The notes beneath the pieces are model-generated. The model did not search any database. It worked only from the letters and a program-made list of their open reading frames with translations, and was not told the DNA's origin. Of a DNA stretch of 64,000 nt, positions 1 through 11,290 are shown piece after piece (the first letter of the stretch is position 1; the number at the start of each line of letters is the position of its first letter). Source of the stretch: Onthophagus taurus. Lineage: Eukaryota > Arthropoda > Insecta > Coleoptera > Scarabaeidae. The stretch covers positions 372,001 through 436,000 of the forward strand of contig NW_027248938.1 in NCBI RefSeq assembly GCF_036711975.1, read 5' to 3'. The position numbers and the translations under genes were made by a program.

Positions 1-3000
1 GCTTTTGTCCATAATTGAATGTTTCTAGACATGTGAGGCCAAAAGAAGCGAGATTTAAGATTGTGAAGTGTTGATCGAATGCCAGAATGAGTTCAATTAT
101 GAAATTTATCAAAGATTTCTTTTCTCAAATTTTTAGGAATATAAATTCTGTGTGAAGTTAAAGAAGTTTCACACCAAACTTTGCATTTTGTATTTGCAAC
201 CGTTTGAAGAGATAATTGGTATGGAGTATTGTTCGAAAATTGATTGCGTAGAAGATGATTTAACTCCTCATCTTTGACTTGGGCTGCTCGTATGTCCTCA
301 GGCAATGGATAATTAGATGAAAGGGATTCAATAGTGATTCGTGACAAAGCATCGGCTACAATATTAGAGTCACCTTTAATAAATTTGATATCTGAGGTAA
401 ATTGTGTTATATAATTTAGGTAACGGGTTTGGCGAGGAGTTTTATCTGAAAGACTAAAAAAGGAATTTATTAATGGTTTGTGATCAGTAAAAATTGTAAA
501 ATGATTTCCATGTAGGTAATGCTTAAAAAATTTAATGGCGGAATAAATTGCCAATAATTCACGATCAAAAGTGGAATATTTCGATTGAGTAGAAGTGAGC
601 TTTTTTGAATAAAAAGCAAGTGGTGCTGTAAAATTATCAACTGCTTGCGAAAGAACGGCTCCCATAGCAGTGTCGGAAGCGTCTGTGGTTAAATGTAAAG
701 CAGCACCAGGGCAAGGATGAGCTAAAGCGATTGAATTTGCTAAAGCACTTTTGGCCGAAACAAAAGAATTGGAATTTTATTGAGACCAAAGTATAAGTTG
801 TGTTTTGGAACGAAGGGAAGTTGCCAAATTATAAAGAGGTCGTAATATCTCTGAAAAATTTGGTACAAACCTGTGAAAGTAGTTTATCATCCCTAAAAAT
901 CTTTGAAGTTCCTTTAAATTTGTAGGTTTTGGAAAATCATTAATAGATTTTACATTCAATTGAGAAGGGCGGATTCCTTCTGAAGAGATTTTATGCGCAA
1001 GGAAATCTAAAGAGGAAACTCCAAAAAGACATTTTGATGGTTGGATATTGATACCGTAAGCGGTTAACCTCTCAAAGAGTGTTGATAAGTGAAGTAAATG
1101 GTCTTCTTCGTTTTTACTTGCGACAAGGATATCATCTAAATAGACAAAAATGAAATCGAGACCAGAAAGTACTTCGTTCATGAAGCGTTGGAACGTTTGG
1201 GCGGCATTTTTGAGGCCAAAGGGCATTCTCAAAAATTCGAATAAGCCAAATGGTGTTGAAATCGCTGTTTTGGGAATATCTTCTTCAGCCACAGGTACTT
1301 GATGGTATGCACGTACAAGATCGACTTTAGAAAATATTGTACAACCATGAAGATGCAGATTGAAGTCATGGATATGAGGTAATGGATAGCGATCAGGTAT
1401 TGTGGCAAGGTTCAATTGACGATAGTCGCCACATGGCCGCCAATCATTCGAATCTTTTTTAGGCACCATGTGCAATGGGGAAGAAACTTGTGAAGAAGAT
1501 GGCCGACAGATTCCAAGTGATACCATGTGTTCAAATTCTTTTTTAGCGATAGAAAATTTTATGGGGTCTAAACGTCTTGGACGACAAAACGGCAAGTGAG
1601 TGTTTGTAATGATTCGATGTTGCGTTGTGTGTTTAATTGGAGATAAAAAATTAGGTGATGAAGTTAATTTTGGGAAAGATTTAACGAGAGAAGTGAATTT
1701 AGTTTCGATAGAGAAGAGTTTGGGTATTGGTATAAAAGATTTTTTGATGCTACCTATTGAAGATAATTTGGTAGTATTATCAATTAAACGACGATTTTTG
1801 ATGTCGACGATAATGTCGAATTTGTTTAAGAAATCAGCGCCAATAATTGGTTTGTTGACATCAGCAATTGTGAAAACATGTGGAAAATTTCTTCTTAATT
1901 GCAATGTTAATGTTAACAATTTTTTTCCATAGGTAATTATTGGCGTACCATTTGCAGCCGTTAATGTAGAAATGGTATCTCTCTTATGTTTACGAAAGAA
2001 TTTATAAGGCAGCACAGAGACGTCTGCTCCTGTATCAATCAGAAAATTTAAATTGGATTGGTTATCGTAAACATAAAGACAAGAACTGATTTGATTAATT
2101 ATCGGGTGCGTTCGTCGTTCATTGAATTGTTTTGAATCAAGTTTTGAATTTATTGAATTGTTGTTCTCTAGCGAAACTTGCTTCAGTTTTTTTGTTTCTG
2201 TGAAGATGATGAAAGGATTTGTGTCTTTAAAGGAATTATAAAACATACATTCTTTCTCGCAGTTTCGTGCTTTATCGCCATACTTGGAATGATAATAACA
2301 GATATGGTTTTGACGTTGCCTGGAAGAACTTCTTGGACGAGGTGATCGATACCTTAACATCTTACAATTATAGCAAAGATTTGTTGCTATGTCAGGTTCG
2401 TTAAGTCGAGCAGCAAGAGAGTTAATGCTCGTCTGGATATTTGATTGCCATTGATGAAGTTGTTGTGAGTTTTTATCAATAGAAACTGAAAGGTTATTTA
2501 TGGCTTGTAACAATTGAGAAGTTGTATGCACATTGGAAGAGGACTCGTCGTTAATTTTGTTGACTTCAATTTTAGGAAAACGAGTCGTTGAAAAAGATAA
2601 TGAATCCCAGATTTTATCGGCTATGTTAAGCAAATCATTGATCTCATCTTTACCTGAAGACAATAACGCTACCGAGATAGTTTGGGGCAATCTTCTCTGC
2701 CAAAGTTTTAGCAATAAATTTGGACTTACGACTTGCGATCCACCGACTGTCGATAACATACTCCTATAGAAATCAGATGGTTTTTGATCTCCCATCTGAG
2801 AGCCGGAAAGGAGATCATCAAGACGTTTCTCTTCACTTAGAGAAAGCCTATTGATCAAAGTGTTTTTTAAGTATAAGTATGAATCGATATCCGGTGGAGC
2901 ATCTACGACGTCGTAAACAATCGAAACTATCTCGGTAGGCAAATGCGTAATTACCAAATTATATTTTGTTTTATCATTAGTTATTCTTGACAGGTTGAAT

Positions 3001-3134
3001 TGCGCTTCAATTTGGTGAAACCATGCAGCAGGATTTGCATTCCAGAAGGGAGGCAATCTAATATTGGTGACAATGTCAACGCTTTGATCACCAGAAGTAT
3101 TCATGATTGTGGTAGGATACTTATTTAGGTTCAA
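1..3134 (-). pseudogene. CsRn1-like Ty3/Gypsy retrotransposon gag-pol, broken by stops and cut by the window edge
   Basis: One fused gag-pol frame on the minus strand. From about 3104 it encodes a gag, a CHCC zinc motif ([14 protein letters not shown], near residue 280), an aspartic protease (DTGAD, near residue 366), a reverse transcriptase (YLDDILV, near residue 665) and an RNase H (from 665 downwards, TDHKPL). The CHCC gag motif and the fused frame are typical of the CsRn1 clade. Two in-frame nonsense codons interrupt it without a frame change: TAA at 777-779 between RT and RNase H, and TGA at 93-95 in the integrase zinc-binding region. Integrase coding continues to base 1 in the same frame, so the rest lies outside the window. 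The initiator is probably the second Met (near 3104); the upstream Met at 3134 adds only ten residues. Clade assignment is from motifs and memory; Gypsy identity is certain. Confidence 0.9.
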
Positions 3135-3465
3135 ATAATTATATTGCTGATCAACACTTATTAACCCTTACCAGAAATCGAAACACCTGCAATGTAGGTT
3201 TCGTCTCTAAAAATCCGGATGTAGACTCGTGGATGGTCGCTGGATAGGTATCACCAAGTCGTTGTGGTTGTGGAAAAATAGCAGGCTCGGTCACTGGTGC
3301 GAGGTTGGGGAGAATTGGATGAAGAAAACGACGAAGACAATTCTAATTTACGTCAAATCTTTCACTTCTTTCTCCAAAACGTCGGGTTCTTATTGGTTCT
3401 TATAACTTAACGTTGGGTTACTTCTTTTTCGATGTCGGGTTAGTTCTTGTTCGTGGTCACCAATT

Positions 3466-3650
3466 TGTGGGACAATTTATAAAGAGAGTAAAACCAATTT
3501 GCGTTACAACGTGACTTGACTTTTTATTTTGTAGTAATAATAAACAACACTTTTTGTATCACTATGGATTTACAATTTTTGTTTAAAAAAGAACTTATTA
3601 CTATGATTTATTCATTTATGATTTAATTTATAATTGTGGTGGTTGCCACA
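3466..3650 (-). repeat. 5' LTR of the CsRn1-like Gypsy element
   Basis: Read on the minus strand, a 185-bp segment starts TGTGG and ends CCACA. It lies just upstream of the gag leader and is followed two bases later by TGGTGACC, a plausible primer-binding start (the reverse-complemented tRNA CCA end; tRNA-Trp-like). The position and the TG..CA ends support an LTR. The matching 3' LTR would be left of the window, so pairwise identity and target duplication cannot be checked. Confidence 0.72.
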
Positions 3651-3652
3651 CC

Positions 3653-6474
3653 TAGGGAATCTCATTAAAAAAATACATCGATGTTTTCTTTGATGTAATG
3701 CATCGTAAAGAGACATCGATGTATAACGATATATCGAATGAAAATATCGATGTATCGAATACATCGAATAATATAATAATATAGGTTATTCTAAAATCGA
3801 AAATATTGCAAAACAAAGAGGTGCATTTAATTTAAAAAACATTATTTTTAAAAACGTGTTTATAACTAATACAATAAATGTAAAGACATAAATAAACGGT
3901 AAGACTAAGACAAACAATTACTAAGACTAAGTAAGACCAAATTAAATGTCCCAATATGATTTTGGTAAACTCTGTAAAAACAGAATTTTGCTTAACCTTT
4001 TAGGCTTAAGGCGGTTTCTTTGCTGATTTAAAGTCAGTGCTGCTTTTGAGAATAACCTCTCAGATGGAACAGAAGTTGCCACTATTGTTAAATGTTTATG
4101 TGCCACGTTATATAATTTAGGAAATTGAATTTTTAGTTCATTCCATATTTCGAGAGGATTTTCACCCAATCTGCCAACTGGACTTTTTAAATAAACCGAA
4201 ATTTCATCGGAAAGACTATTCTCACTCTTGCTGTCTTTCCAGTTTTTGTGAACCAATTTGTGATGGTCGGCCCAGAGGCTAAAACTTTCCTCAGTTTTAT
4301 CGGAAGTATCGGAATCGGTTTCAAATGATTCTCCTTCTTGTGGTGTAAAAAAAAAAAAAAAGTTCTTTAATTTTTTGAACAGCATTCACACATGCAATTG
4401 GGTCATTGAAATGCATTTTCTTAAAACGTGGATCTAAAACAGTGGCAATCGCTAATGGTGTTACTTGCTCTATAGTACCCATTCTTCTATTAATTTCTCT
4501 TAACATGAGATTTTGAACTTCTTTCGCAACAGGTTCTTCAATTATAAGTGATCGTAACTTCGAAGTAATACACTGCACCAATGGTATTATTTTGCTGCTT
4601 GTGCTGAATTTTTCAGCCGAAATTTCTCTAGTGGCAGCTTCTAACGGTCTCAGTACTGGAACTACAGCAGCAACAATGCTTAACTCCAGTCCACTCAGCA
4701 TAGAAGGTGCAGATTTATGCCTTATTACGATGTCATTGATATAACTCCGAAGCTCCAAAAATCTTTCCATCATGTAATAGGTGCTGTTCCACCTAGTTGG
4801 CACATCTTGTATTAATTTCTTTTCGGATGGGCTTTTCTTAGTTCGTCACTGGCTATGCAACTTTGTTTGAACCAGGTGACAATGGCCTTCATTTTCATTA
4901 TAATCTCCTGCAGGTCTTTATATTGAAGGACAGTTTGAACGACTAAATTTAATGTATGAGCAAAGCAGGGAATGTGCTTTCTTTTTGTAAAAGCTATATC
5001 AATAGCTTTCACCATATTAGCAGCATTATCAGTTACCACTGCGGATACTTTTTCTTTCTCGATTCCCCACTCCATACATGTATTTAGAATTTTCTCAGAT
5101 ATATACTCTAAAGTATGTCTGTTGTCAAGTTCATATACTCCTAATGTAATCGAATGGATTTCAGTATTAATTCCAAAGTGAGCTGTGACACCCAAAAAAC
5201 TACGCATTTGCATACTATCTGACCAGATGTCAGTTGTTAAAGTAATATTCTGCACTTCTTTCAACTTATTACTGTACAATTTAGATAAACAATCATATCT
5301 TTCATCAACCCATCTGGTTATTGTACTTATAGACGGCAGTTTGTATTGTGGAGCTACTACCTTAAACACATGCTTTGCATGTGTGCAGATCATGAATAAT
5401 AAGGCATTATTGAAACGTTTTGTTTTGTTTCCTGATGATGTGAAGGCACACATATCTTCAAAACTGGATGTAATTGTTTTCTGTCGCTTAATTACGTTTT
5501 CATTAGATCCGCCTTCATTTTGTTCATTAATTTTTCTTTTAATTGAAAGGATGGATTCTGCCAATGCTGATTCATCAGGTTCATCCTCATCAGCCAATGA
5601 TGATTTAACTTCTTTCGAAGCTGACGGTTGTTGTGAACTTTGACAGGACGCAGAGGTAGAAGAAAACGGTACAGATAGTGCCTCTTCATCATTAAGTTTC
5701 ACCTGTGTCTTTCCTCTTTCTTTAGTTTCTTGCTGACCAATTTCCAAGTAGGTGGCTTTGTGAATGTTTCGGATATGTCCCATCAAATTAGTTGTATTGC
5801 CAGCTGATTTAATATTTTTTTGACAAAGTTTACACTTTGCTGTTTTTTCATCAATTTTAATAAAAACAGTCCAAACACTACTTTTTTTATTAGGAGCCAT
5901 ATTGGGTTCTAAAATAAGATTATGCAGTATTAAAAAAACTGAAGACACATTTTTATATAAATTACTAAAACCAAAAATTTCTTTACTATAACACAAAATA
6001 ACAATTATAACTTTTTATTATAGGTTATACATTAATTATAACTGTTTCATTATAGGTTAAACATTGTAACTTACCAAAACTAAATTCGATTTGCGTTTGT
6101 AAATACGAAGAGAATATACGTAATATAAGATAAAAACGTAACCTATTCCTACACTTTTTTGACAGATTTCATCATTAAAGTCACCAAGAAAATAATACAA
6201 ACAGTACCAACACCAACCGTAAAACTGCAATAAAACCAGATCTAGTTCTTCTTTAGTTTATTCAATTTATGGCCTTTTGCATAACTGGCAACAATTATCA
6301 GATTTAGTTTTAATACAAAAAGCATCAGAAATTTTTTCCTAGTCTATAGTTTACACTTTCTCAGATTTTTTTTTAATTCGATGTATTGAATAAATTCATA
6401 TATCGAATGGAACCGATGCATCGAAACGGAAATATCGATGTTTCCGATGCATCGATGTATATCGCACATGCCTA
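3653..6474. mobile_element. hAT-family DNA transposon, degraded
   Basis: Both ends start with TAGG when read inward, and both carry subterminal clusters of the same ATCGAT-rich motif in inverted arrangement: ATACATCGATG on the left, and its complement with GATATACATCGATG on the right. Between them lies a hAT transposase gene on the minus strand. The left end touches the Gypsy LTR directly, so one element inserted at or into the other; no clear 8-bp target duplication is visible. Exact ends are uncertain by a few bases. Confidence 0.65.
3942..5900 (-). pseudogene. hAT transposase (BED finger plus dimerisation domain), two frameshifts
   Basis: The likely start is the Met at 5900 (MAPNKKSSVW); an upstream Met at 5996 lacks BED homology. 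Order of parts: an N-terminal BED zinc finger (CKLCQKN..HIRNIH), an RNase H-like core (TDIWS, VTDNAANMV, CFAHTLNL), and a C-terminal hAT dimerisation domain (NPLEIWNE..SERLFSKA). The coding is split into three frames. The first break is near 4830, where one base appears missing before the DVPTRWNSTYYM motif. The second is at the long A/T homopolymer around 4349-4363, a classic slippage site. Combined length is about 620 residues, normal for ZBED-like hAT transposases. The product would be a cut-and-paste transposase acting on the flanking inverted repeats; this copy cannot make it intact. Confidence 0.88.
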
Positions 6475-6871
6475 GCTTAACCCCCCTGTTCCTAGTGAAC
6501 TCTGTTTTTACAGCAGTGCTTCCCACGCAAAATATCATATAACTAAGTATGTTTCCATCTGTTTCTTGATATACGCAGAGACAAGGAGAATTAGGGGTTG
6601 TTCCCATCTGGTTCCGTCCCCTGATATGTTTATTATTCACACATGTCTCTGGTCGTTGTTTGGTTTTTAGTTACAGAATCATTACTTTTGATACCTACAT
6701 TATTATATTGTAAACTTATTATATTCCTATTATTATAGAGATAAATACTACGTGAGCAGTACTACGTAAACGGGTGGTACCACAACAACATGTTTCGACT
6801 TGATTGACGTGATTGTTAATTTACGTTAAAACGAATTAAAATCATTTTTTTAAATTTTAGTTTCAATCAAC

Positions 6872-7318
6872 ATGAATGCAATATCACCTAGATCTTCTTC
6901 AGTTAAATTAGGACTTTATCCAAGACAAAAAACTTTAAAAGTTATTGTTTTAGGACAAGCGGGAATTGGAAAACCAGGTTTAAATTTTTAAATCAATCTT
7001 TACTTTTTAATTTAATTTAATTTAATTTTAGCCATGGTTGTTAGGTTTATTACAAGACGTTACATCGGTGAATCCAACCCAACATTGGAAAAAGTCTATA
7101 ATTTTAATACCGTTATAGACAACCGAATGGTTTATTTTGAGATTTTAGATAGTACGGGACAAATCGAACAAGAAAACGGTGAATCTTTAACTTTAGAAGC
7201 CAACATAAGATGTGCAGAAGCTTTTATCTCGATGTATTCGATGACCGATAAATGCTCGTTCGACGAATGTTACAATTTAAAATTTCTTAATGTGATGTAC
7301 AATCTACTATTCGTTTAA
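6872..7318 (+). pseudogene. Ras-like small GTPase, N-terminal half only (RERG/RasL-like)
   Basis: Exon 1 (6872-6977) begins MNAISPRSSS, follows a splice-acceptor-like TTTTAG and reaches the P-loop. A 54-bp GT..AG intron (6978-7031) separates it from exon 2 (from 7032), which carries RFITRRYIG, the PTLEK switch-I region and LDSTGQ (G3). This resembles RERG/RasL GTPases. The P-loop reads GQAGIGKP: the Ser/Thr that binds magnesium is a Pro (codon CCA at 6974-6976; TCA would be Ser). After SFDECYNLKFL the frame reaches a stop at 7318 and no NKxD or SAK motif follows, so the C-terminal half of the GTP-binding fold is missing. A third exon after AAT|GTGATG is possible but I could not find one nearby. 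It may be a truncated duplicate or a decayed gene. Confidence 0.68.
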
Positions 7319-7323
7319 AAATT

Positions 7324-7403
7324 AGGAGCCAAATTCAAATTTGATTTACCACAAAATTCAACCTTAATGATTAGTCTTCATTAAGATTGAATTTCGTGCT
7401 CCT
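7324..7403. repeat. Short imperfect foldback
   Basis: AGGAGCCAAATTCAA at the left end pairs with TTGAATTTCGTGCTCCT at the right, with a two-base bulge. Inside, ATTCAACCTTAATGA pairs 14/15 with TCATTAAGATTGAAT. It begins just past the stop of the Ras-like fragment. It could be a tiny MITE or a transcript hairpin. Confidence 0.5.
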
Positions 7404-9102
7404 ATTTTTAAATAAAGTGACGCGTTGGACGCGATATTTTAATGTTCAAATGGATATATAATAAATGTGATATTGTATAATAGCATTAAATTATTCAATA
7501 ATAATTGAATATTAAACAGCTTAAATATTATTGTTTTTTATATAAATCTTGTTACGTTTTATTTTCTTTAAACCTTTGATTATCTTTTCTATGTATCTTT
7601 TGTTATTATTTTTAGTTGAATTTTTGGCAGCTGAATTCGAGATTCCTCTTCCTTAATCCTTACTTTTCCTATTCCCTACGTGATGGCGCGATTACTTGTT
7701 TTCATTTTTGTTTTTCCGTATTATATTTTAGAAACGAGTTTTCGGAAACTCATTTTCTTGTACGTTAGCTGTCCTAATGAACACACGGTGTTAGAGATTT
7801 TGGTACTTTTGCGACATTTATAAAATTTTTGGGACGATTACCAATCCGTAGTTATCGGATTCATCTTTCACTGGTGAAGTTCGTATTTAATTAGATAAAT
7901 TACGACAACGGATTTAGATTCCGGATTTTCATTTATTTTCACATTACAACTTTATTTTGGGACATAGACCTCGACGATCTGAGGTACGGTAATGATTAAT
8001 TAATATCTTAAAAACTAATTTCACACAGCCATTCCTGAATCATACAATCCTCCTTTCATTCCTTTAACGAAAAAAAGTCCTTATACAGAGTGTATCTGAA
8101 TGACTGCAACAAACTTCAAGGGGTGATTCTTTAGTGAATTTTAAGGGTACTTTGATACATTGAACCATGGGCGACTTCGGTTCCCCCAAGGAGCTACACC
8201 CCTTTTAGTTTAACGTTTAATTCATAATAGGGCACGTTTTGATCCTATTTGTACTTTCAACCTACCCTTCTAAACTACTAAACGTAACCACCCCCGTTCA
8301 ATTTATGCCTACATTTTTTTTATGAAGATGATAAATACATTGGAAAAATTTCAGGTAGATAGATAAAACTATTCTAAAACTTTTTTGTCTCTCTGATGTT
8401 CTTCGAAAATTTAATAATTTCTGAGAAAAAAAATAATTAAGCAATCACTAACTGTTAAGGCCGCGTTTCAATTCGCTGAGGTTGTTAAAAGTGCAAAAAA
8501 GATTTATATAGTTACCACCTTGCTGTAGAGAGTGCGCTAGTGCCGTCGTGGCGCGCGCGGCGTTCGGATTTTCAATGTGCGACTGGCACCGTAATTTTTT
8601 TTTATTTCATAAAAAATTTATTCATTATTTCGATGCCGTAAACGTTCATAGCGTATTTGCAGAAGCTCGTATGAAAGCGTGTCGTTATTATAATATCTAT
8701 TTCTTGTGTTTTTTCGTGGTCTATATATGGTTATTTTTATTTTAGTTATTTTATATTGTTACATTTATATACTTTAGACACTTTTTGTGCAAGTTTGTTT
8801 TATTGTGTTAGTATTAGTGAATCTTATATTTTTATTATTGGTAAGTATCTACACTTAAACGTATCTACACTTAAACGCGTACAGAGAACCCCCGACTTGG
8901 TGAATAATTCCAATTTCGATTTGTAAGTTGGGGATAAACTGTACGCACATTTTTCTTATGAATATTGCTAAATTCACAATTTGTTTGCTGATGTGCTGAA
9001 CAGTGAAGTGGTATGTAAAAAACTGCAAGTATAATTATATTTTTCTTAAAACAGCCATGTGCTCTCCTGTCTACAAGCGTCCAGGGCGGCCTCTTAAAAC
9101 AG
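7404..9102. other. No gene recognised; AT-rich spacer
   Basis: I see no credible coding region. A repeat-like start TACAGAGTGTATCTGAATGACTGC occurs at 8083, resembling other TACAG-starting repeats in the window. A short GC-rich patch (about 8530-8600, containing GCGCGCGCGG) stands out from the AT-rich background, with no gene attached. Confidence 0.4.
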
Positions 9103-11290
9103 GAGAAAGGTGGAGTGGTGTATTTAAAATTTATAGCTGATGGGATTCCAGTGTTTTTTATCAAATACAGCGAAAGGTGCCGTATGGGTGTGCAGTTGAA
9201 AAAATCGAATGCACAAACCATGCAATAAAAAATTATGGAAAATCCTTGCACAAAATAAAGATGGACACCTCTATTAATTCGCAAGGGCGTAAATACCTTA
9301 CCGTCCCAATTACAAAAGAACTGCAAAAGAGCGCACAAAGGGCGATTGATCGTGGCAAGGGAGATGTTATACGTCTCAAAGCAAAAATACCGAACACGAT
9401 AAATCACGTGTTTAAAAATCACCAGTTTTGTATCACATAAATGGTATGGTATTAATATATATTATTACGAGATACAGAGTAATTGAAAAGTAGGCAGCAA
9501 AATTGAAATCCCGTGTAGAACAACCAATTTCGAGTTGAACTGAATGACTAAAATGTCACACCCACATAAAACTAATGTCGAATATCTCGAAAGCAAAAGC
9601 CGACCAGAAAAACTTTATTATCTCATTTCGACTTGAAACTGGTTGCTGTACATGGGATTTTAATTTTGCTGCCTACTTTTGGATCACCTGTATACTATTG
9701 CTAACTGTAATTATTTCTACATAGGCGCAATAGAGAATTTATTAAAAAAAGCTCATGAATTGATTCACAATGAAGTGAACAATAAAGCAGAATTATATAT
9801 GTCGTTGCTGGCAAAATTGAACTGAGGAAAAAGGTTAAATTTGACCCAGAGAGGTACATTCCAAACGCGAGCACATATAACAGCATTGCGCTACAATGAA
9901 GGTATTTTATTTTTTTCAAATTATCGCTAATTATTGTATAGCAATAATAACTATTGATTTTTGTATCGTAGGTCATTCATTGCAAAAGTATGGCTTACAA
10001 AAAGATGGAGGTGGACAAGTTGGGCAGCAATTTTTAAGATACATTGACAAATATCAAAAAAGGAGGATGCAGATAAAAACAAAGAAAAGAAGACAACCTG
10101 TTCATGACCGTAAACAAAATTATGAGTACGGAAATAAATCAAAACAAGGGAAACTGTCGGCATCTGAGGCTGCTTCCGAGTCTGATAGAATTTTGCAGTC
10201 GCTGCAGGTTATTTTCAAATTTCGAACAAGGGCTTTAAAAAAGAATATATATTTTTATTTCATAAATATTATATTTTTCAGACGTACTCCTGACATTACA
10301 GAAGTACAGGTTATTTAGTGTGTAGGGTACAACTATAATATATGTAGTAATAGTATTGCATAGTAGCATTCTTTTCTTCATGCTTTTTAATAGTTCATGT
10401 ATTCTTTTGTGTTGCCTTTCCTAGCATTATTTTTGCACATTGACAACGTTCAGGGTTTGTGTACTTACAATATAATTTAGCTTACAGTATGTAGATTTTT
10501 TTTACAAGTGATTTGTAGATTAGTGGATATGTAAATCTGCATGTATCTAGCACGTTGTTTTTAAAATTAAAATAATTGTAATAATATCAGGTTTCACCAG
10601 AGCAACGCAATCAAATAGCGGAGCAAACTCTTGGATAGTATGCTTGTGACACTTATGTTCAGGAAAAAGAAGTTGACTAACTGCATCCAACTTTGGTGAA
10701 GTTGTTAAAAGACGCCAAACGACAACTTCACAAAACTTATTGTATCGGTTACTTTATAATAAACCATTTAAAAGTGCCGGTATGATTTATGGCAGTGAAA
10801 AAGAAATAGTGGCCCGTGCAAGATTTGAAAGGGAGTTTGGCGTTACAGTAAAGCCTGCTGGCTGATTTGTAGATGTTCATAATGGCTTTTTGGGAGCATC
10901 GCCGGATGGTATTGTTAATCTATATTTAAAATTTAAAAGTAATTATTTTTTTCTGGTATATAGGACCTATAGGCGACGATTCTATTATTGAGATAAAGAG
11001 CTTGTACAGCCTTCATAAAAGTGGAATGACATTATCTGAAGCCGTTACATTAAAAAAATATATATTTATGCTTAGAAAATGTCAATGGAGAAATACGGCT
11101 GAAAAGAAACTATAATTACTTCTATCAATCAAGTATTTTCTCATAATATCCCATATCAAATTACATCCAATGGCGCTTAAACAAATAAAAAGATAAAAAT
11201 ATTAAACACTACCAATTTTGTTATAGTATCCATAATCCATAATTAATATTTTTTTAATTGCAGGTACAGGGGCAATTGAATAGTTGTCGG
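9103..11290 (+). pseudogene. Mutator-like transposase with YqaJ-type nuclease domain, decayed
   Basis: A chain of exon-like pieces. YLKFIADG (to about 9144) is followed, after a frame change, by VPYGCAVEKIECTNHAIKN (from 9177). After an intron containing a MITE come ELIHNEVNNKAELYM (from 9725) and GKRLNLTQRGTFQTRAH, separated by an in-frame TGA. A 70-bp intron (9902-9971) leads to HSLQKYG. A YqaJ-like exon (about 10591-10908) has LTASNFGEVVKRR, IYGSEKE and LGASPDG. The next exon (from 10964) has IIEIKS, and NGEIRLKRNYNYFYQ precedes VQGQLN (from about 11265). The D of SPDG and the E/K of EIK are the expected nuclease residues. In insects the pair is known from genes joining a Mutator-like domain to YqaJ. 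Several stops (for example within AG*FVD) make this copy non-functional. Confidence 0.72.
9473..9692. mobile_element. MITE with about 50-bp terminal inverted repeats
   Basis: The left end AAAAGTAGGCAGCAAAATTG and the right end mirror each other for about 50 bases (AAAATCCCATGTACAGCAACC on the complement of the right arm). The outermost bases read TACAG on the left and CTGTA on the right. The 220-bp element has no coding capacity and sits in what looks like an intron of the Mutator/YqaJ pseudogene. Its autonomous partner is not recognisable here. Confidence 0.82.

Noticed and set aside
8871..9422. 183-codon minus-strand frame
   Set aside because: It overlaps the Mutator-like blocks coded on the plus strand and shows no recognisable motif.
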